Notes under the pieces: model-generated
What the model was told of the DNA's origin: nothing
What the model saw: the letters and a program-made list of their open reading frames with translations, nothing else
The model's database searches: none
NCBI RefSeq assembly: GCF_002863005.1
Contig: NZ_PKDG01000008.1
Coordinates: 165,042 to 229,041 of the forward strand
Length of the DNA stretch: 64,000 bases
From: Pseudoxanthomonas sp.
GTDB lineage: Bacteria; Pseudomonadota; Gammaproteobacteria; Xanthomonadales; Xanthomonadaceae
Direction of reading: 5' to 3'
Translations under genes and position numbers: made by a program
Shown here: positions 38,777 to 47,784 of the stretch, one piece after another
Numbering within the stretch: position 1 is the first letter of the stretch
Layout: every line of letters starts with the position of its first letter

Positions 38777-39397
38777 ATGAAAAAGACCCTGATCCCGATT
38801 GCCATCGCCCTCGCCTTCGGCGCCGCCGTGCCCGCCTTCGCCCAGTCCAAGGGCGACTGGACCTTGGGCGTCGGCGCACACCAGGTGAACCCGAAGTCCG
38901 ACAACGGCACCCTGGCCGGCGGGACGCTGCCGCTCGACATCGACAGCGACGTCAAGCCGACCATCACCTTCGAGTACTTCCTGCGCGACAACCTGGGCCT
39001 GGAAGTGCTGGCCGCGCTGCCGTTCAAGCACGACATCGCCATCGACGGCGTCGGAACCGTGGGCAGCACCAAGCACCTGCCGCCGACGTTCTCGCTGCAG
39101 TACCACTTCAACAGCAAGGGCAAGGTCTCGCCCTTCCTCGGCGCCGGCCTGAACTACACCACGTTCTTCAGCGAAGACACCCAGGGCGCGCTGGAAGGCA
39201 CCGATCTGAAGCTGGACGACTCCTGGGGCCTGGCCGCGCATGCGGGCATCGACATCAAGGTCAGTGAGCGCGGCGCCGTGCGCGTGGATGCGCGCTGGAT
39301 CGACATCGACACCGAGGTCAAGGTGGATGGCGCCAAGCTCGGTACCGCGAACATCGACCCGCTGGTGTACGGCGTGGCTTATGTCCTGACGTTCTGA
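38777..39397 (+). CDS. ompW: OmpW-family outer-membrane protein
   Basis: An eight-stranded beta-barrel of the outer membrane, 206 residues. Signal peptide MKKTLIPIAIALAFGAAVPA(FAQ) is followed by GDWTLGVGAHQVNPKSDNG. PTITFEYFLRDNLGLEVLAA, LQYHFNSKGKVSPFLGAGLN and the terminal aromatic residue F (VAYVLTF) are family features. OmpW is thought to form a narrow hydrophobic channel. A perfect FNR box lies upstream. Confidence 0.95.
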   Translation: MKKTLIPIAIALAFGAAVPAFAQSKGDWTLGVGAHQVNPKSDNGTLAGGTLPLDIDSDVKPTITFEYFLRDNLGLEVLAALPFKHDIAIDGVGTVGSTKHLPPTFSLQYHFNSKGKVSPFLGAGLNYTTFFSEDTQGALEGTDLKLDDSWGLAAHAGIDIKVSERGAVRVDARWIDIDTEVKVDGAKLGTANIDPLVYGVAYVLTF

Positions 39398-39456
39398 GCA
39401 CTGCATAAAGTCGCCAACGCGCAATGGGGACGGCCCGTGTCGGTTAAAGTACCGGC

Positions 39457-40272
39457 ATGGTCCGTCCCTTCCTCTTCATGCTAGCCCTCGCCAGTTCCTG
39501 TGCACTTGCGCTGCTGCCGGTCCCCGCGCAGGCATGGGGCCTGCTGGGGCATCGCCTGGTCGCATTGCTCGCCTGGGACGACCTGACCCCCACGACACGC
39601 CTGCAGATCGACACCCTGCTGACGGGCGAAGCCGATCCCACACTGGCCGGTATCGCCGGCTGGGCAGACGACCTGCGCAAGAACGATCCCGTGCTCGGCC
39701 GCCAGACCGCGAACTGGCACTTCGTCAACATCGGCGAACACGACTGCGTCTATCTGCAGCGACGTGATTGTCCGGATGGCAACTGCGTGATCGAAGCGAT
39801 CCGCAAACAGACCGCGATCCTGGCCGATACGCGGCGGACGCGCGCCGAACGATTGCAGGCGTTGAAGTTCGTCGTGCATTTCGTCGGCGACGCCCACCAG
39901 CCCCTGCATGCCGGATATGCGCGCGACAAGGGTGGCAACGACGCGCAGATCAACTGGAACGGGCGGGGCACGAACATGCACACGCTGTGGGACAGCCGCA
40001 TGCTGGTATCCACCGGGCGCAGCGAGCAGGCCTATCTGCAGCACCTGCGTACCCTGCCGCGCCCCGCGCTCGCCGCCATGACCCTGCCCCCGCCTGCCGC
40101 CACTTGGGCAGAGCAGTCATGCCGGGTGGTCACCCAGCCGGGCTTCTATCCGCGTCGCGCGAAGCTGGAACAGGCGTATGTCGATACGCATCTGCCGATC
40201 GCCGAACGCCAGTTGCGCGCTGGCGGCGTGGCGCTGGCGGCGGTGCTGAACAAGGCGCTGGGTGGCCGCTGA
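39457..40272 (+). CDS. S1/P1-type secreted nuclease
   Basis: A trinuclear-zinc nuclease/3'-nucleotidase of the S1/P1 family, 271 residues. After the signal peptide (cut after PAQA) the mature protein begins with tryptophan, WGLLGHRLV, whose W1 and histidine are zinc ligands. Further ligands lie in GWADDLR, NWHFVNI and [22 protein letters not shown]. It likely degrades extracellular or periplasmic single-stranded nucleic acid for phosphate or nucleosides. It precedes the mod operon by 61 bp without obvious functional linkage. Confidence 0.92.
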   Translation: MVRPFLFMLALASSCALALLPVPAQAWGLLGHRLVALLAWDDLTPTTRLQIDTLLTGEADPTLAGIAGWADDLRKNDPVLGRQTANWHFVNIGEHDCVYLQRRDCPDGNCVIEAIRKQTAILADTRRTRAERLQALKFVVHFVGDAHQPLHAGYARDKGGNDAQINWNGRGTNMHTLWDSRMLVSTGRSEQAYLQHLRTLPRPALAAMTLPPPAATWAEQSCRVVTQPGFYPRRAKLEQAYVDTHLPIAERQLRAGGVALAAVLNKALGGR

Positions 40273-40333
40273 CGCCGGCAGCCCCCTCCCCGCCCTCGAT
40301 ACGCTCGTGGCATCCCCCAGAGGAGTCGTCCGC

Positions 40334-41119
40334 ATGAAGCTTCCTTCGTTGCTCCGCCCCTTCTCCGCCCTCTTGCTGATCGTCGCTTCACTGGCGCCGC
40401 CGGTCGCGTGCGCGCAGGACGACGCAGGCCTCACTGTCTTCGCCGCGGCCAGTCTGAAGGAGTCGCTGGATGCGGCCGCGTCGGCCTACCAGAAGCAGGC
40501 CGGCGTTCCAGTGCGCGTGTCGTATGCCGCGAGCTCGGCGCTGGCGCGCCAGATCGAACAGGGTGCGCCGGCGGACGTGTTCTTCTCCGCGGATCTGGAG
40601 TGGATGGACTATCTGCAACAGCGCGGCAAGCTCGACGCGACCACGCGGCGCAATCTGCTGGGCAACCAGTTGGTGCTGGTCGCACCGAAGGCGAGCAAGG
40701 TGCGCGTCGAGTTGAAGCGGCCCGCGACCTTTCTCGCCGCGCTCGGCGATGGTCGTCTTGCGGTAGGCCAGACCCAGACCGTGCCCGCGGGCAAGTACGC
40801 CAAGGCCTCGCTGGAATCGCTGTCGCTGTGGAACGGTATCAAGGCACGGCTCGCCGAATCCGAGAGCGTGCGCGCGGCGCTGATGCTGGTGGCGCGCGGC
40901 GAAGCACCGTTGGGTATCGTGTACGCCTCCGATGCGAAAGCGGAACCGGCCGTGCGCGTGGTGGCGACGTTCCCCGAAGAAAGCCATCCGCCGATCATCT
41001 ATCCGGTCGCCGCCCTGCGAGGCCCGCGATCGGCGCAGGCGACGCAGTTCGTGCAATGGCTGGCCTCCCCGGCCGCCGATGCGATCTTCACGCGGCGCGG
41101 ATTCGCGGTGAAGGACTGA
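40334..41119 (+). CDS. modA: Molybdate ABC transporter, periplasmic binding protein
   Basis: Binds molybdate or tungstate in the periplasm and delivers it to ModB, 261 residues. The signal peptide ends around [42 protein letters not shown] and [15 protein letters not shown] are typical ModA blocks that form the oxyanion pocket. GAGGAG lies before the ATG at 40334. First gene of modABC. Confidence 0.95.
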   Translation: MKLPSLLRPFSALLLIVASLAPPVACAQDDAGLTVFAAASLKESLDAAASAYQKQAGVPVRVSYAASSALARQIEQGAPADVFFSADLEWMDYLQQRGKLDATTRRNLLGNQLVLVAPKASKVRVELKRPATFLAALGDGRLAVGQTQTVPAGKYAKASLESLSLWNGIKARLAESESVRAALMLVARGEAPLGIVYASDAKAEPAVRVVATFPEESHPPIIYPVAALRGPRSAQATQFVQWLASPAADAIFTRRGFAVKD

Positions 41120-41126
41120 CGCCTTC

Positions 41127-41828
41127 ATGCTCGATGCGTTCACCGCGGAAGAACTCACCGCGATCCGGCTCAGCCTGAAGGTGGCGCTGGTGGCCGCGAT
41201 CGCCAGCCTGCCGTTCGGCGTGCTGGTCGGCTGGGTGCTGGCGCGCACGCGCTTCCCTGGCAAGGCGCTGCTGGATGCCGTGGTACACCTGCCGCTGGTG
41301 TTGCCACCGGTAGTAATGGGTTACGGATTGCTGGTGACGCTGGGCACGCAGGGCGCCATCGGCGCTTTCCTGAGGGAGCACCTGGGCCTCGTGTTCGCGT
41401 TCCGCTGGACCGGCGCGGCGCTGGCGTGTGCGGTGATGGGCTTCCCGCTGATGGTGCGCGCGATTCGCTTGTCGCTCGAAGCCACCGACCGTCGTCTGGA
41501 ACAGGCCGCGTCCACCCTGGGCGCCGGCCCGTGGCGCGTCTTCTTCACCGTTACCTTGCCGCTGGCCTGGCCCGGCCTGGTGGCTGGCAGCGTGCTGGCC
41601 TTCGCGAAAGCGCTTGGCGAATTCGGCGCCACCATCACCTTCGTCTCCAACATCCCCGGCGAGACGCAGACGCTGTCCTCCGCGATCTATGGCCTGATGC
41701 AGGTGCCCGGTGGCGAAGCCGGCATCTGGCGCCTCGCCGCGGTCGCCGTGGCGATCTCGCTGGCCGCGCTGCTGTTCTCCGAGTGGCTGGTGCGCCGGCA
41801 CCACACGCGCCAGGGCGAGGACAGCTGA
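41127..41828 (+). CDS. modB: Molybdate ABC transporter permease
   Basis: The inner-membrane channel subunit, 233 residues, with five or six TM helices. LPLVLPPVVMGYGLL and the EAA loop EQAASTLGAGPWRVFFTVTLP followed by FAKALGEFGATITF mark ModB. It starts 8 bp after modA and overlaps modC by one base (TGATG). Confidence 0.95.
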   Translation: MLDAFTAEELTAIRLSLKVALVAAIASLPFGVLVGWVLARTRFPGKALLDAVVHLPLVLPPVVMGYGLLVTLGTQGAIGAFLREHLGLVFAFRWTGAALACAVMGFPLMVRAIRLSLEATDRRLEQAASTLGAGPWRVFFTVTLPLAWPGLVAGSVLAFAKALGEFGATITFVSNIPGETQTLSSAIYGLMQVPGGEAGIWRLAAVAVAISLAALLFSEWLVRRHHTRQGEDS

Positions 41829-42445
41829 TGCTGCACCTGGACATCGAGCTGCGGCGCGGACACTTCCATCGCCACGTGCGCATCCAGGACGACGCGCGCG
41901 TGATTGCCCTGGTGGGGCCCTCCGGCGCGGGCAAGACCTCGGTCCTCAATGCCATCGCCGGACTGGTGACGCCCGTGGCCGGGCGCATCGACGTGGACGG
42001 CCACTGCCTGTTCGACAGTTCGCAGCGCATCGACGTGCCGGTGCACCAACGCCGCATCGGTTATGTCTTCCAGGATGCGCGGTTGTTTCCGCACCTGGAC
42101 GTGCGCCGCAACCTGCTCTATGGGCGCCACGGCGGGCGTGGCGCCCCCCGCTTCGGATTCGATGCCGTCGTGGACCTGCTTGGCATCGCACCGCTGCTCG
42201 GTCGCCGCACGCGCAACCTGTCCGGTGGCGAGGCGCAGCGCGTCGCGATCGGTCGCGCGCTGCTGTCGCAACCCTCGCTGCTGCTGTTCGACGAGCCGCT
42301 GTCGTCGCTTGACCAGGCCCGGCGCGAGGAACTCATCCCCTACCTGCAGCGTGTGCGCGACGAGATCCGCCTGCCCATCGTCTACGTCAGCCATCATCCG
42401 GACGAAGTGCGCCGCGTGGCCGACTCCACACACGTTCTCGACTGA
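41828..42445 (+). CDS. modC: Molybdate ABC transporter ATPase, short form
   Basis: The ATP-hydrolysing subunit, 205 residues. Walker A is GPSGAGKTS, the signature LSGGEAQRVAIGRALL and Walker B LLLFDEPLSSLD, with the H-loop in YVSHHPDEV. The protein ends just after the nucleotide-binding domain. It lacks the C-terminal TOBE/MOP domain of the roughly 350-residue E. coli ModC, which binds molybdate and gives trans-inhibition. The stop is clean and the next gene starts 41 bp later, so this looks like a naturally short form rather than a frameshift. Confidence 0.92.
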   Translation: MLHLDIELRRGHFHRHVRIQDDARVIALVGPSGAGKTSVLNAIAGLVTPVAGRIDVDGHCLFDSSQRIDVPVHQRRIGYVFQDARLFPHLDVRRNLLYGRHGGRGAPRFGFDAVVDLLGIAPLLGRRTRNLSGGEAQRVAIGRALLSQPSLLLFDEPLSSLDQARREELIPYLQRVRDEIRLPIVYVSHHPDEVRRVADSTHVLD

Positions 42446-42485
42446 CGTCGTCGTAGGATGCGGCGACGCCCCAGGAGCGCCCCGC

Positions 42486-43046
42486 ATGACACACCCCAAG
42501 CGCTGGAAGTCCCTGCCCGTTGACCGGACCCGTCACTACCTGGAGCCGGGGCCCGTCGTGCTGGTGAGCACCGCGCACAACGGCGAACGCGCGATCATGA
42601 CGCTGGGCTGGCACATGATGCTGGGTTACGACCTGGTCGGCACCTATATCTGGGACGCGAATCGCAGCCACGCGCTGGCGCGCGCGAGCCGCGCCTGCGT
42701 GATCAACTTGCCGACCGAGGGCCTGCTGGACACCGTCGTACGCATCGGCAACTGCAGCAGCACCGAGCAGGACAAGTTCGAGCGCTTCGGCCTCACCGCG
42801 CTGCGCTCGCGCGAGGTGGACGCGCCGCGGATCGCCGAATGCCACGCACAGTTCGAGTGTCGCTTGCACGAAACCCGCATCACCGCCGACTACCCGCTAT
42901 TCGTATGGCGCGTGGTGGCAGCACACGTCGCGCCCTCGCCGCGCGTGCCCCGCACGGTGCATTACCGAGGCGAAGGCCGCTTCATGGTCGCCGGCCACGA
43001 GGTTTCCCGACGCCGCCTGTTCCGACCGGACATGCTGGCGCAGTGA
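42486..43046 (+). CDS. Flavin reductase-like FMN-binding protein
   Basis: A 186-residue split-barrel flavoprotein. GPVVLVSTAHNGERAIMTLGW and RASRACVINLPTE are typical of the flavin reductase-like domain, which uses FMN to reduce free flavin or other acceptors. Its place right after modABC in the same direction may mean co-transcription. A direct link to molybdenum is not established. Confidence 0.85.
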   Translation: MTHPKRWKSLPVDRTRHYLEPGPVVLVSTAHNGERAIMTLGWHMMLGYDLVGTYIWDANRSHALARASRACVINLPTEGLLDTVVRIGNCSSTEQDKFERFGLTALRSREVDAPRIAECHAQFECRLHETRITADYPLFVWRVVAAHVAPSPRVPRTVHYRGEGRFMVAGHEVSRRRLFRPDMLAQ

Positions 43047-43049
43047 GCG

Positions 43050-43571
43050 TCAGCGTTTTCGCGCTGCCACGCGCTGCCTGCCTTCGCGGATTTCGAAGGT
43101 GAAGGCATAGGCCAGCGTGACCGGCACGACACGCGCCTGCACGCGTTCGCCGGCGCAGCCGTATCCGTTCCAGTCCCGATCACGACTCGTGGCGTTCGGA
43201 TAGTCGCAGAACATCGCGGGCTCGAAGGTCCATCCCGCCACCGCGGAGAGCGCCGCATCGCGCAACAGTGGATGCGCATCACCATCCACGCAGCCTGCCT
43301 GACGCAGCGGCAAGACTTGCGTCGCCTTGCCCTTGTCATCTACCACGAACGCCACGCACAAGGTGAGCGCCGGCAGTTCGCGCGGCATGACCGCCGACGG
43401 GAACGCGGGGCCGGCCGTATCGATGGGTACCGGGTAGACGAAGGCCTGGTGTGCCGCCATTTCGTAACGCCCGGCCGCTTCAGGCAGCAACAGGCGCTGC
43501 CCGATGCTGTCGATACGGTGCGCGCAGCCGCTGACCAGCCACACTGCGATGGCACATGCGAAGAAACGCAT
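43050..43571 (-). CDS. TonB-C-like lipoprotein
   Basis: A 173-residue lipoprotein with lipobox LVSGC (cysteine 16, followed by alanine, so probably sorted to the outer membrane). The segment from LTLCVAFVVDDKGKATQVLP to DAALSAVAGWTFEPAMF resembles the TonB C-terminal fold and matches the tail of the upstream sensor protein in pattern (paired beta strands, then AxxxWTFEP). The start overlaps the sensor's stop (TAATG), so it is the third gene of that operon. Its function is unknown. Confidence 0.7.
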   Translation of the reverse strand: MRFFACAIAVWLVSGCAHRIDSIGQRLLLPEAAGRYEMAAHQAFVYPVPIDTAGPAFPSAVMPRELPALTLCVAFVVDDKGKATQVLPLRQAGCVDGDAHPLLRDAALSAVAGWTFEPAMFCDYPNATSRDRDWNGYGCAGERVQARVVPVTLAYAFTFEIREGRQRVAARKR

Positions 43572-45244
43572 TAGGGCTTGTTGGCAACGCGCTGCCCGCA
43601 GGACACCTTGCGACCGTCTTCGCCATCGAACTTCATCTCATCGCATTCCAACGTCCTGAGGGATGTCGACTGCGACATGTCGAGCGTACTCCACGCCGTG
43701 GGCGGATCAGTCTCCGACCATCCTTCGCGTCCGTCCGGATCGCCGTCGACGTCGTAGCGAATCGGCACGCGTACCCAGCCTTCGCCGCGCATGCCATTCT
43801 CCACGGGCGGCTCGAACGTCCACTGCCGGGCGGCGGCGAGCGACGCTTCATCGAACAGTCCGGCGGGCTCGGAGGATTCCACGATCGCCTCGCGAACGCG
43901 GCCGTCCGGTCCCACGCGCAGTTTCAGCACCACCAGCCCGCTCTGGCCGCGCGCCTTCGCGTCTTCCGGGTAGGCGGGCGCGGGCTGTTTCGGCACGCTG
44001 GCCTCGTCCGGCCCGGGCGCGCCGTCGTGCCGGCTGACGATCATCGACAGCGCGAACGTCGAGCTGCCATCCGGCGGGGTAACCTCGATACGCATCGCCT
44101 TGTCGAGCAGACCCATCAGTACCGGTTTGGACACAGGCTTGCCGTCCACGCTGATGTCCCCGGCGAGCCTCACCTGGCCTTCTGCCGCAGGATCGACGAC
44201 CAGCTCGATGCGCCACGCGCGGCCGGCTTTCGTCGTCGATGCGAAACCCACCTTCTGGCCCGGCCAGTCGCGCAGGACAACGTCCTGGCGCTCGCCATCG
44301 ACCTCCAGCGTCGCACCAATCCGGTAGTGGAAGTCGTGTGCGTCCTGCGCCTGTGCAGCGGGCTGCGCGGCCCACGCGGCGATGCCGGTGCCAGCGACCA
44401 GCAGCATGACCAGGGCGGCGGCGGCGAACCGGCGGGTGCGGCTGCGCAAAGGGTGCTTCAGCATGGCGATCCTCTCCTTGAGGGGGTGGTGGTGCGTCCA
44501 ATGGCAGCCCACGGGCAGCGGGATGCCAGCCAGATGCGCCTTCAGCATCGCTTCGCCGTAGGTACGGCGCTCGCCGGGATGGCGTGCGACCACGGCCGCG
44601 TCGCAGGCGAACTCCTGGTCCAGGCGGTGCAGGCGCGACGCGAGGTGCATCAGCGGGTTGAACCAGAACACGCTGCGCAGCAGCGCGGCGAGCAGGTTGC
44701 CGAACAAGTCGCCGCGGCGGATGTGCAGGCGCTCGTGGCACAGCACCAGCGCGCGCTCAGCGTCCGTGTAGCGTTTGTCGAAGTCCGCCGGCAGCAGGAT
44801 CTTGGGCCGCAGCACGCCGTAAGCCGCCGGAAGGCCCGCGCTGTCGGTCGCTCGCAGCACGCCCGGCGCAACTTCCGTCATCGGCCCCACGGCACGGATG
44901 AAGCGCCGCTGTTGCGCGGCCAATCGCGCAACCATGATGAAGGCGCCGGCGCCCCAGAACGCAAGCAGCAACGCCGGCAGCGCGGGCCATGACGCGTTTG
45001 CTTCGACGGCCGCCACCGATGCAGGCTGCAGTACGACAGCCTGCGGCAGCACCCACTGCGTCTCGGCGTGACGGGCCGGCACCAGGACCGCCACGCAGGC
45101 CAGTGGTACGCAGATCCACAGCGCGTGCGCAGTCGCGGCGCCGAGATGACGACGCAGCGGGACACGGAGGATCATCACCAGCAGGATGGCCAGCGTGCTG
45201 GCGATGGTCGCTTCGAGCAGGGCCATCATCGCGTCATTCGCCAT
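43571..45244 (-). CDS. BlaR1-like M56 membrane metallopeptidase with TonB C-terminal domain
   Basis: A 557-residue membrane zinc protease of the BlaR1/MecR1 family. About four TM helices (12-27, 40-56, 88-106, 275-293) frame the cytosolic M56 domain, with HERLH at 170-174 and the third ligand E211 in LDQEFACDA. Beyond the last helix there is no penicillin-binding sensor domain. Instead a periplasmic region (295-415) and a TonB C-terminal domain (about 418-498, YPEDAKARGQSGLVVLKLRV) follow. It presumably senses an envelope signal and leads to cleavage of BlaI. The start overlaps blaI by 11 bp; an ATG at 45229 is an alternative. Confidence 0.88.
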   Translation of the reverse strand: MANDAMMALLEATIASTLAILLVMILRVPLRRHLGAATAHALWICVPLACVAVLVPARHAETQWVLPQAVVLQPASVAAVEANASWPALPALLLAFWGAGAFIMVARLAAQQRRFIRAVGPMTEVAPGVLRATDSAGLPAAYGVLRPKILLPADFDKRYTDAERALVLCHERLHIRRGDLFGNLLAALLRSVFWFNPLMHLASRLHRLDQEFACDAAVVARHPGERRTYGEAMLKAHLAGIPLPVGCHWTHHHPLKERIAMLKHPLRSRTRRFAAAALVMLLVAGTGIAAWAAQPAAQAQDAHDFHYRIGATLEVDGERQDVVLRDWPGQKVGFASTTKAGRAWRIELVVDPAAEGQVRLAGDISVDGKPVSKPVLMGLLDKAMRIEVTPPDGSSTFALSMIVSRHDGAPGPDEASVPKQPAPAYPEDAKARGQSGLVVLKLRVGPDGRVREAIVESSEPAGLFDEASLAAARQWTFEPPVENGMRGEGWVRVPIRYDVDGDPDGREGWSETDPPTAWSTLDMSQSTSLRTLECDEMKFDGEDGRKVSCGQRVANKP

Positions 45245-45602
45245 CGTCGAGCTCCGCGATCAGGCGTTTCAGTTCGGCGATATCGGCCGAGGAGAGTTTG
45301 CGCTGCTCGCTGAAGTGCGCGACCAGCGGCGCCACACGCCCCCCGAACAGGCGGTCCACAAGCCCCGCGCTCTGCTCCGCCAGCCAGGCATCGCGGCTGA
45401 GCACCGGCGAATACAGATAGCGACGCCCCTCCTTCTCGGCCTTGATCGCGCCCTTGTTGAGCAGGCGGTTGAGCAGGGTCTTCACCGTCGGCTCCGCCCA
45501 TTCCGCGCGGCCGGCCAAGGCAGCGACCACGTCTTCCGCACTGGCGGGATGGCGCCGCCACAACACGTCCATCACCACCGCTTCCGCATCGCTGATCGAC
45601 AT
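45234..45602 (-). CDS. BlaI/MecI-family repressor
   Basis: A 122-residue winged-helix repressor. It begins MSISDAEAVVMDVLWRRHPA, with the recognition region EPTVKTLLNRLLNKGAIKAE and wing EGRRYLYSPV, then a dimerisation helix region. Members are inactivated by cleavage triggered by the M56 partner encoded next. Two operator palindromes directly upstream support autoregulation. The ATG at 45602 fits the family; the frame is open further upstream through the operators. Confidence 0.92.
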   Translation of the reverse strand: MSISDAEAVVMDVLWRRHPASAEDVVAALAGRAEWAEPTVKTLLNRLLNKGAIKAEKEGRRYLYSPVLSRDAWLAEQSAGLVDRLFGGRVAPLVAHFSEQRKLSSADIAELKRLIAELDDGE

Positions 45603-45606
45603 ACGT

Positions 45607-45640
45607 TTACACCTGTAATTTTTATTGATTACGCCCGTAA
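45607..45640. promoter_or_regulatory. Paired BlaI-type operators
   Basis: Two perfect TTAC-N4-GTAA palindromes, at 45607-45618 (spacer ACCT) and 45629-45640 (spacer GCCC), are 22 bp apart centre to centre, about two helical turns. The first begins five bases before the blaI ATG on the minus strand. BlaI/MecI repressors bind related TACA/TGTA-type dyads as dimers, so two dimers on the same face are likely. The second may also affect the divergent gene at 45713. Confidence 0.75.
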
Positions 45641-45712
45641 ACGAACCCCGTGTCAAGGCCTCCCGCGCCCCCATTCGTCGGCGGATCACCCGGCTTCGCC
45701 TAAGCTGCACAC

Positions 45713-47665
45713 ATGACCCCACGCCACCTGACCGATCTCGACGAAGCCGTCGACCTGATCCTGGCCCACACCTACGGGCCGCTGCGCATGGGCGCGCCGC
45801 TCGGCATCGGCAAGCCGCACCGCCTGCTCAATGCGCTTTACCGGCGCGGCGTAGCGGACCCATCGCGCCCGTGGTCGCTCTACACCGCGCTGTCGCTCGA
45901 TCCGCCTGCGGGTGGCAAGGGACTGGAGGGACGATTCGTGAAGCCGTTCGCCACGCGCCATTTCGGCGACGACTTCCCGCGGCTGGACTACGTGCAGGCG
46001 ATGAAGCGCGACGCGCTGCCCGCGCACATGGAGGTGGAGGAGTTCTACATGCAGGGCGGCGCGCTGCTGCGCTCCACCACCGCGCAACGCCTGTACGCCA
46101 GCCTCAACTACACGCACGTTGCCCGGGCACTCGCCGACCGCGCGCTCAACGTGATCGTGCAGAAGGTCGCGCGCGAACCGGGCGGCACGCGGCTGTCGTT
46201 CTCGTGCAACAACGACCTGACCCAGGATGCCGTCGATGCCATCGTGGCGCGCGGCCTGCCGCGCCCCTTGCTGGTGGCGGAAGTCGATCCGCAGTTGCCC
46301 TGGATCGGCGGCACCGCGGCGGTGGACGAGGCCTACTTCGACATCGTCATCACCCCACCTGGCCCTTATCCGTCCCTGTTCGGGTTGCCGCGCCAGCCGG
46401 TATCCGACGTCGATTACGCCATCGGCCTGTATGCCAGTGCGCTGGTCCGCGATGGCGGCACACTGCAGATCGGCATCGGTGCGCTCGCCGATGCGCTGTG
46501 CCACGCACTGGTGCTGCGCCACACCGACAACGCCACCTACCGGCGTATCCTGGCCGCCCTCGATCCCGCGCTGGAGCAACATCCCGCCGTGCTCGCCAGC
46601 GGTGGCCTCGACCCGTTCGCCATCGGCCTGTACGGCTGCAGCGAGATGGTCAACGAGGGCTTCAAGCGATTGGTCGAGACCGGCGTGATCCGGCGCAAGG
46701 TGGTGGATGACGAAGCACTGATGCGGCGCGTCGCCGACGGCACGGCCAATCTCGGCGACCTGGCGCGTCTGGAGCGCGACGGCGAGTACCTGCATGGCGC
46801 GTTCTATCTCGGATCGCCCGCATTCTACCAATGGTTGCGCGACCTGCCGGACGACCAGCGCCGTGCCATCGGCATGCGCCGCATCAGCCTGATCAACGAG
46901 CTGCAGCGCGACCATGAGCCACTCGCCCGTCTGCAGCGCCACGACGCCCGCTTCTTCAACTCCTGCATGATGGTCACCGCGCTCGGTGCCGCCGTCTCGG
47001 ACGGACTGGAAGACGGTCGGGTGGTTTCGGGCGTGGGCGGACAGTACAACTTCGTCGACATGTCCAACACCCTGGATAACGCACGCAGCGCGTTGATGTT
47101 CCGCGCCGTGCGAGACGATGCCGGCGCGCCCGCCTCCAACGTCCGCTGGAATTACGGCCACACCACCATTCCCCGCCACCTGCGCGACCTCTACGTCAAC
47201 GAATACGGTATCGCGGACCTACGCGGCAAGAACGACGAGGATTGCGTGATCGCGATGGGCGGCATCACCGATGCGCGCTTCCAGCCGGCACTTGTCGAGC
47301 GCGCGAAGCACGAAGGCAAGCTGCGCAGCGGCTTCCATGCGCCCGGCCACTGGATCGACAACACGCCGGTGCACCTGTCCGCGCGCCTGCACGCCTTCCG
47401 TCACGACGGCACGCTGCCGGACTATCCGCTCGGCAGCGACTTCACCGAGGTCGAACAGCGCATCGTCAAAGCCCTGGGTTGGCTGAAGGCCAACACGGCG
47501 ACGCCCTGGAAGAAGATCGGCACGGTCATGCGTGCGCTAAGTGCCACGTCAAACGATGCCGAGGCGATGGCGCGCATGGCGCTGGCGACGCCCGGGACGT
47601 TGGGCGAACGCCTGGAAGCGAAGCTGCTGGCACTCGGCTTGCGGGAAACGCGGCCGTCTTCATGA
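45713..47665 (+). CDS. Acetyl-CoA hydrolase/CoA-transferase family protein
   Basis: A 650-residue protein with the acetyl-CoA hydrolase/transferase fold, longer than the usual 430-530 residues. The C-terminal domain has the characteristic VNEYGIADLRGKN, whose glutamate would form the CoA thioester in transferases, and GGRVVSGVGGQYNF-like GRVVSGVGGQYNFVDMS. The central insert (about 280-410, EMVNEGFKRLVETGVIRRKV) is not explained. It probably moves CoA between acetate, succinate or related acids, or hydrolyses acyl-CoA. Confidence 0.85.
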   Translation: MTPRHLTDLDEAVDLILAHTYGPLRMGAPLGIGKPHRLLNALYRRGVADPSRPWSLYTALSLDPPAGGKGLEGRFVKPFATRHFGDDFPRLDYVQAMKRDALPAHMEVEEFYMQGGALLRSTTAQRLYASLNYTHVARALADRALNVIVQKVAREPGGTRLSFSCNNDLTQDAVDAIVARGLPRPLLVAEVDPQLPWIGGTAAVDEAYFDIVITPPGPYPSLFGLPRQPVSDVDYAIGLYASALVRDGGTLQIGIGALADALCHALVLRHTDNATYRRILAALDPALEQHPAVLASGGLDPFAIGLYGCSEMVNEGFKRLVETGVIRRKVVDDEALMRRVADGTANLGDLARLERDGEYLHGAFYLGSPAFYQWLRDLPDDQRRAIGMRRISLINELQRDHEPLARLQRHDARFFNSCMMVTALGAAVSDGLEDGRVVSGVGGQYNFVDMSNTLDNARSALMFRAVRDDAGAPASNVRWNYGHTTIPRHLRDLYVNEYGIADLRGKNDEDCVIAMGGITDARFQPALVERAKHEGKLRSGFHAPGHWIDNTPVHLSARLHAFRHDGTLPDYPLGSDFTEVEQRIVKALGWLKANTATPWKKIGTVMRALSATSNDAEAMARMALATPGTLGERLEAKLLALGLRETRPSS

Positions 47666-47688
47666 CCACGCCAAGCAATCCGTAACGA

Positions 47689-47715
47689 CGTCATTCCGGC
47701 AGAAGCCGGGACGAC
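47689..47715. repeat. Imperfect inverted repeat of CGTCATTCCGGC type
   Basis: CGTCATTCCGGC (47689-47700) faces GCCGGGACGACG (47704-47715) with two mismatched positions that still pair as G-U in RNA. It follows the hydrolase stop by 23 bp and may act as a terminator or REP-type element. It differs from the three GGAGCGACGT elements. Confidence 0.55.
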
Positions 47716-47784
47716 GGGCTGGGTCAAGACAGGGGCTTGCACGGCGACATGGCAAGGCGGAGCTGCCACTCCTTGCCGCTTCTG

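Noticed and set aside
40273..40333. Molybdenum-cofactor riboswitch before modA
   Set aside because: The gap is only 61 bp and shows no suitable structure; a riboswitch of that class would not fit.
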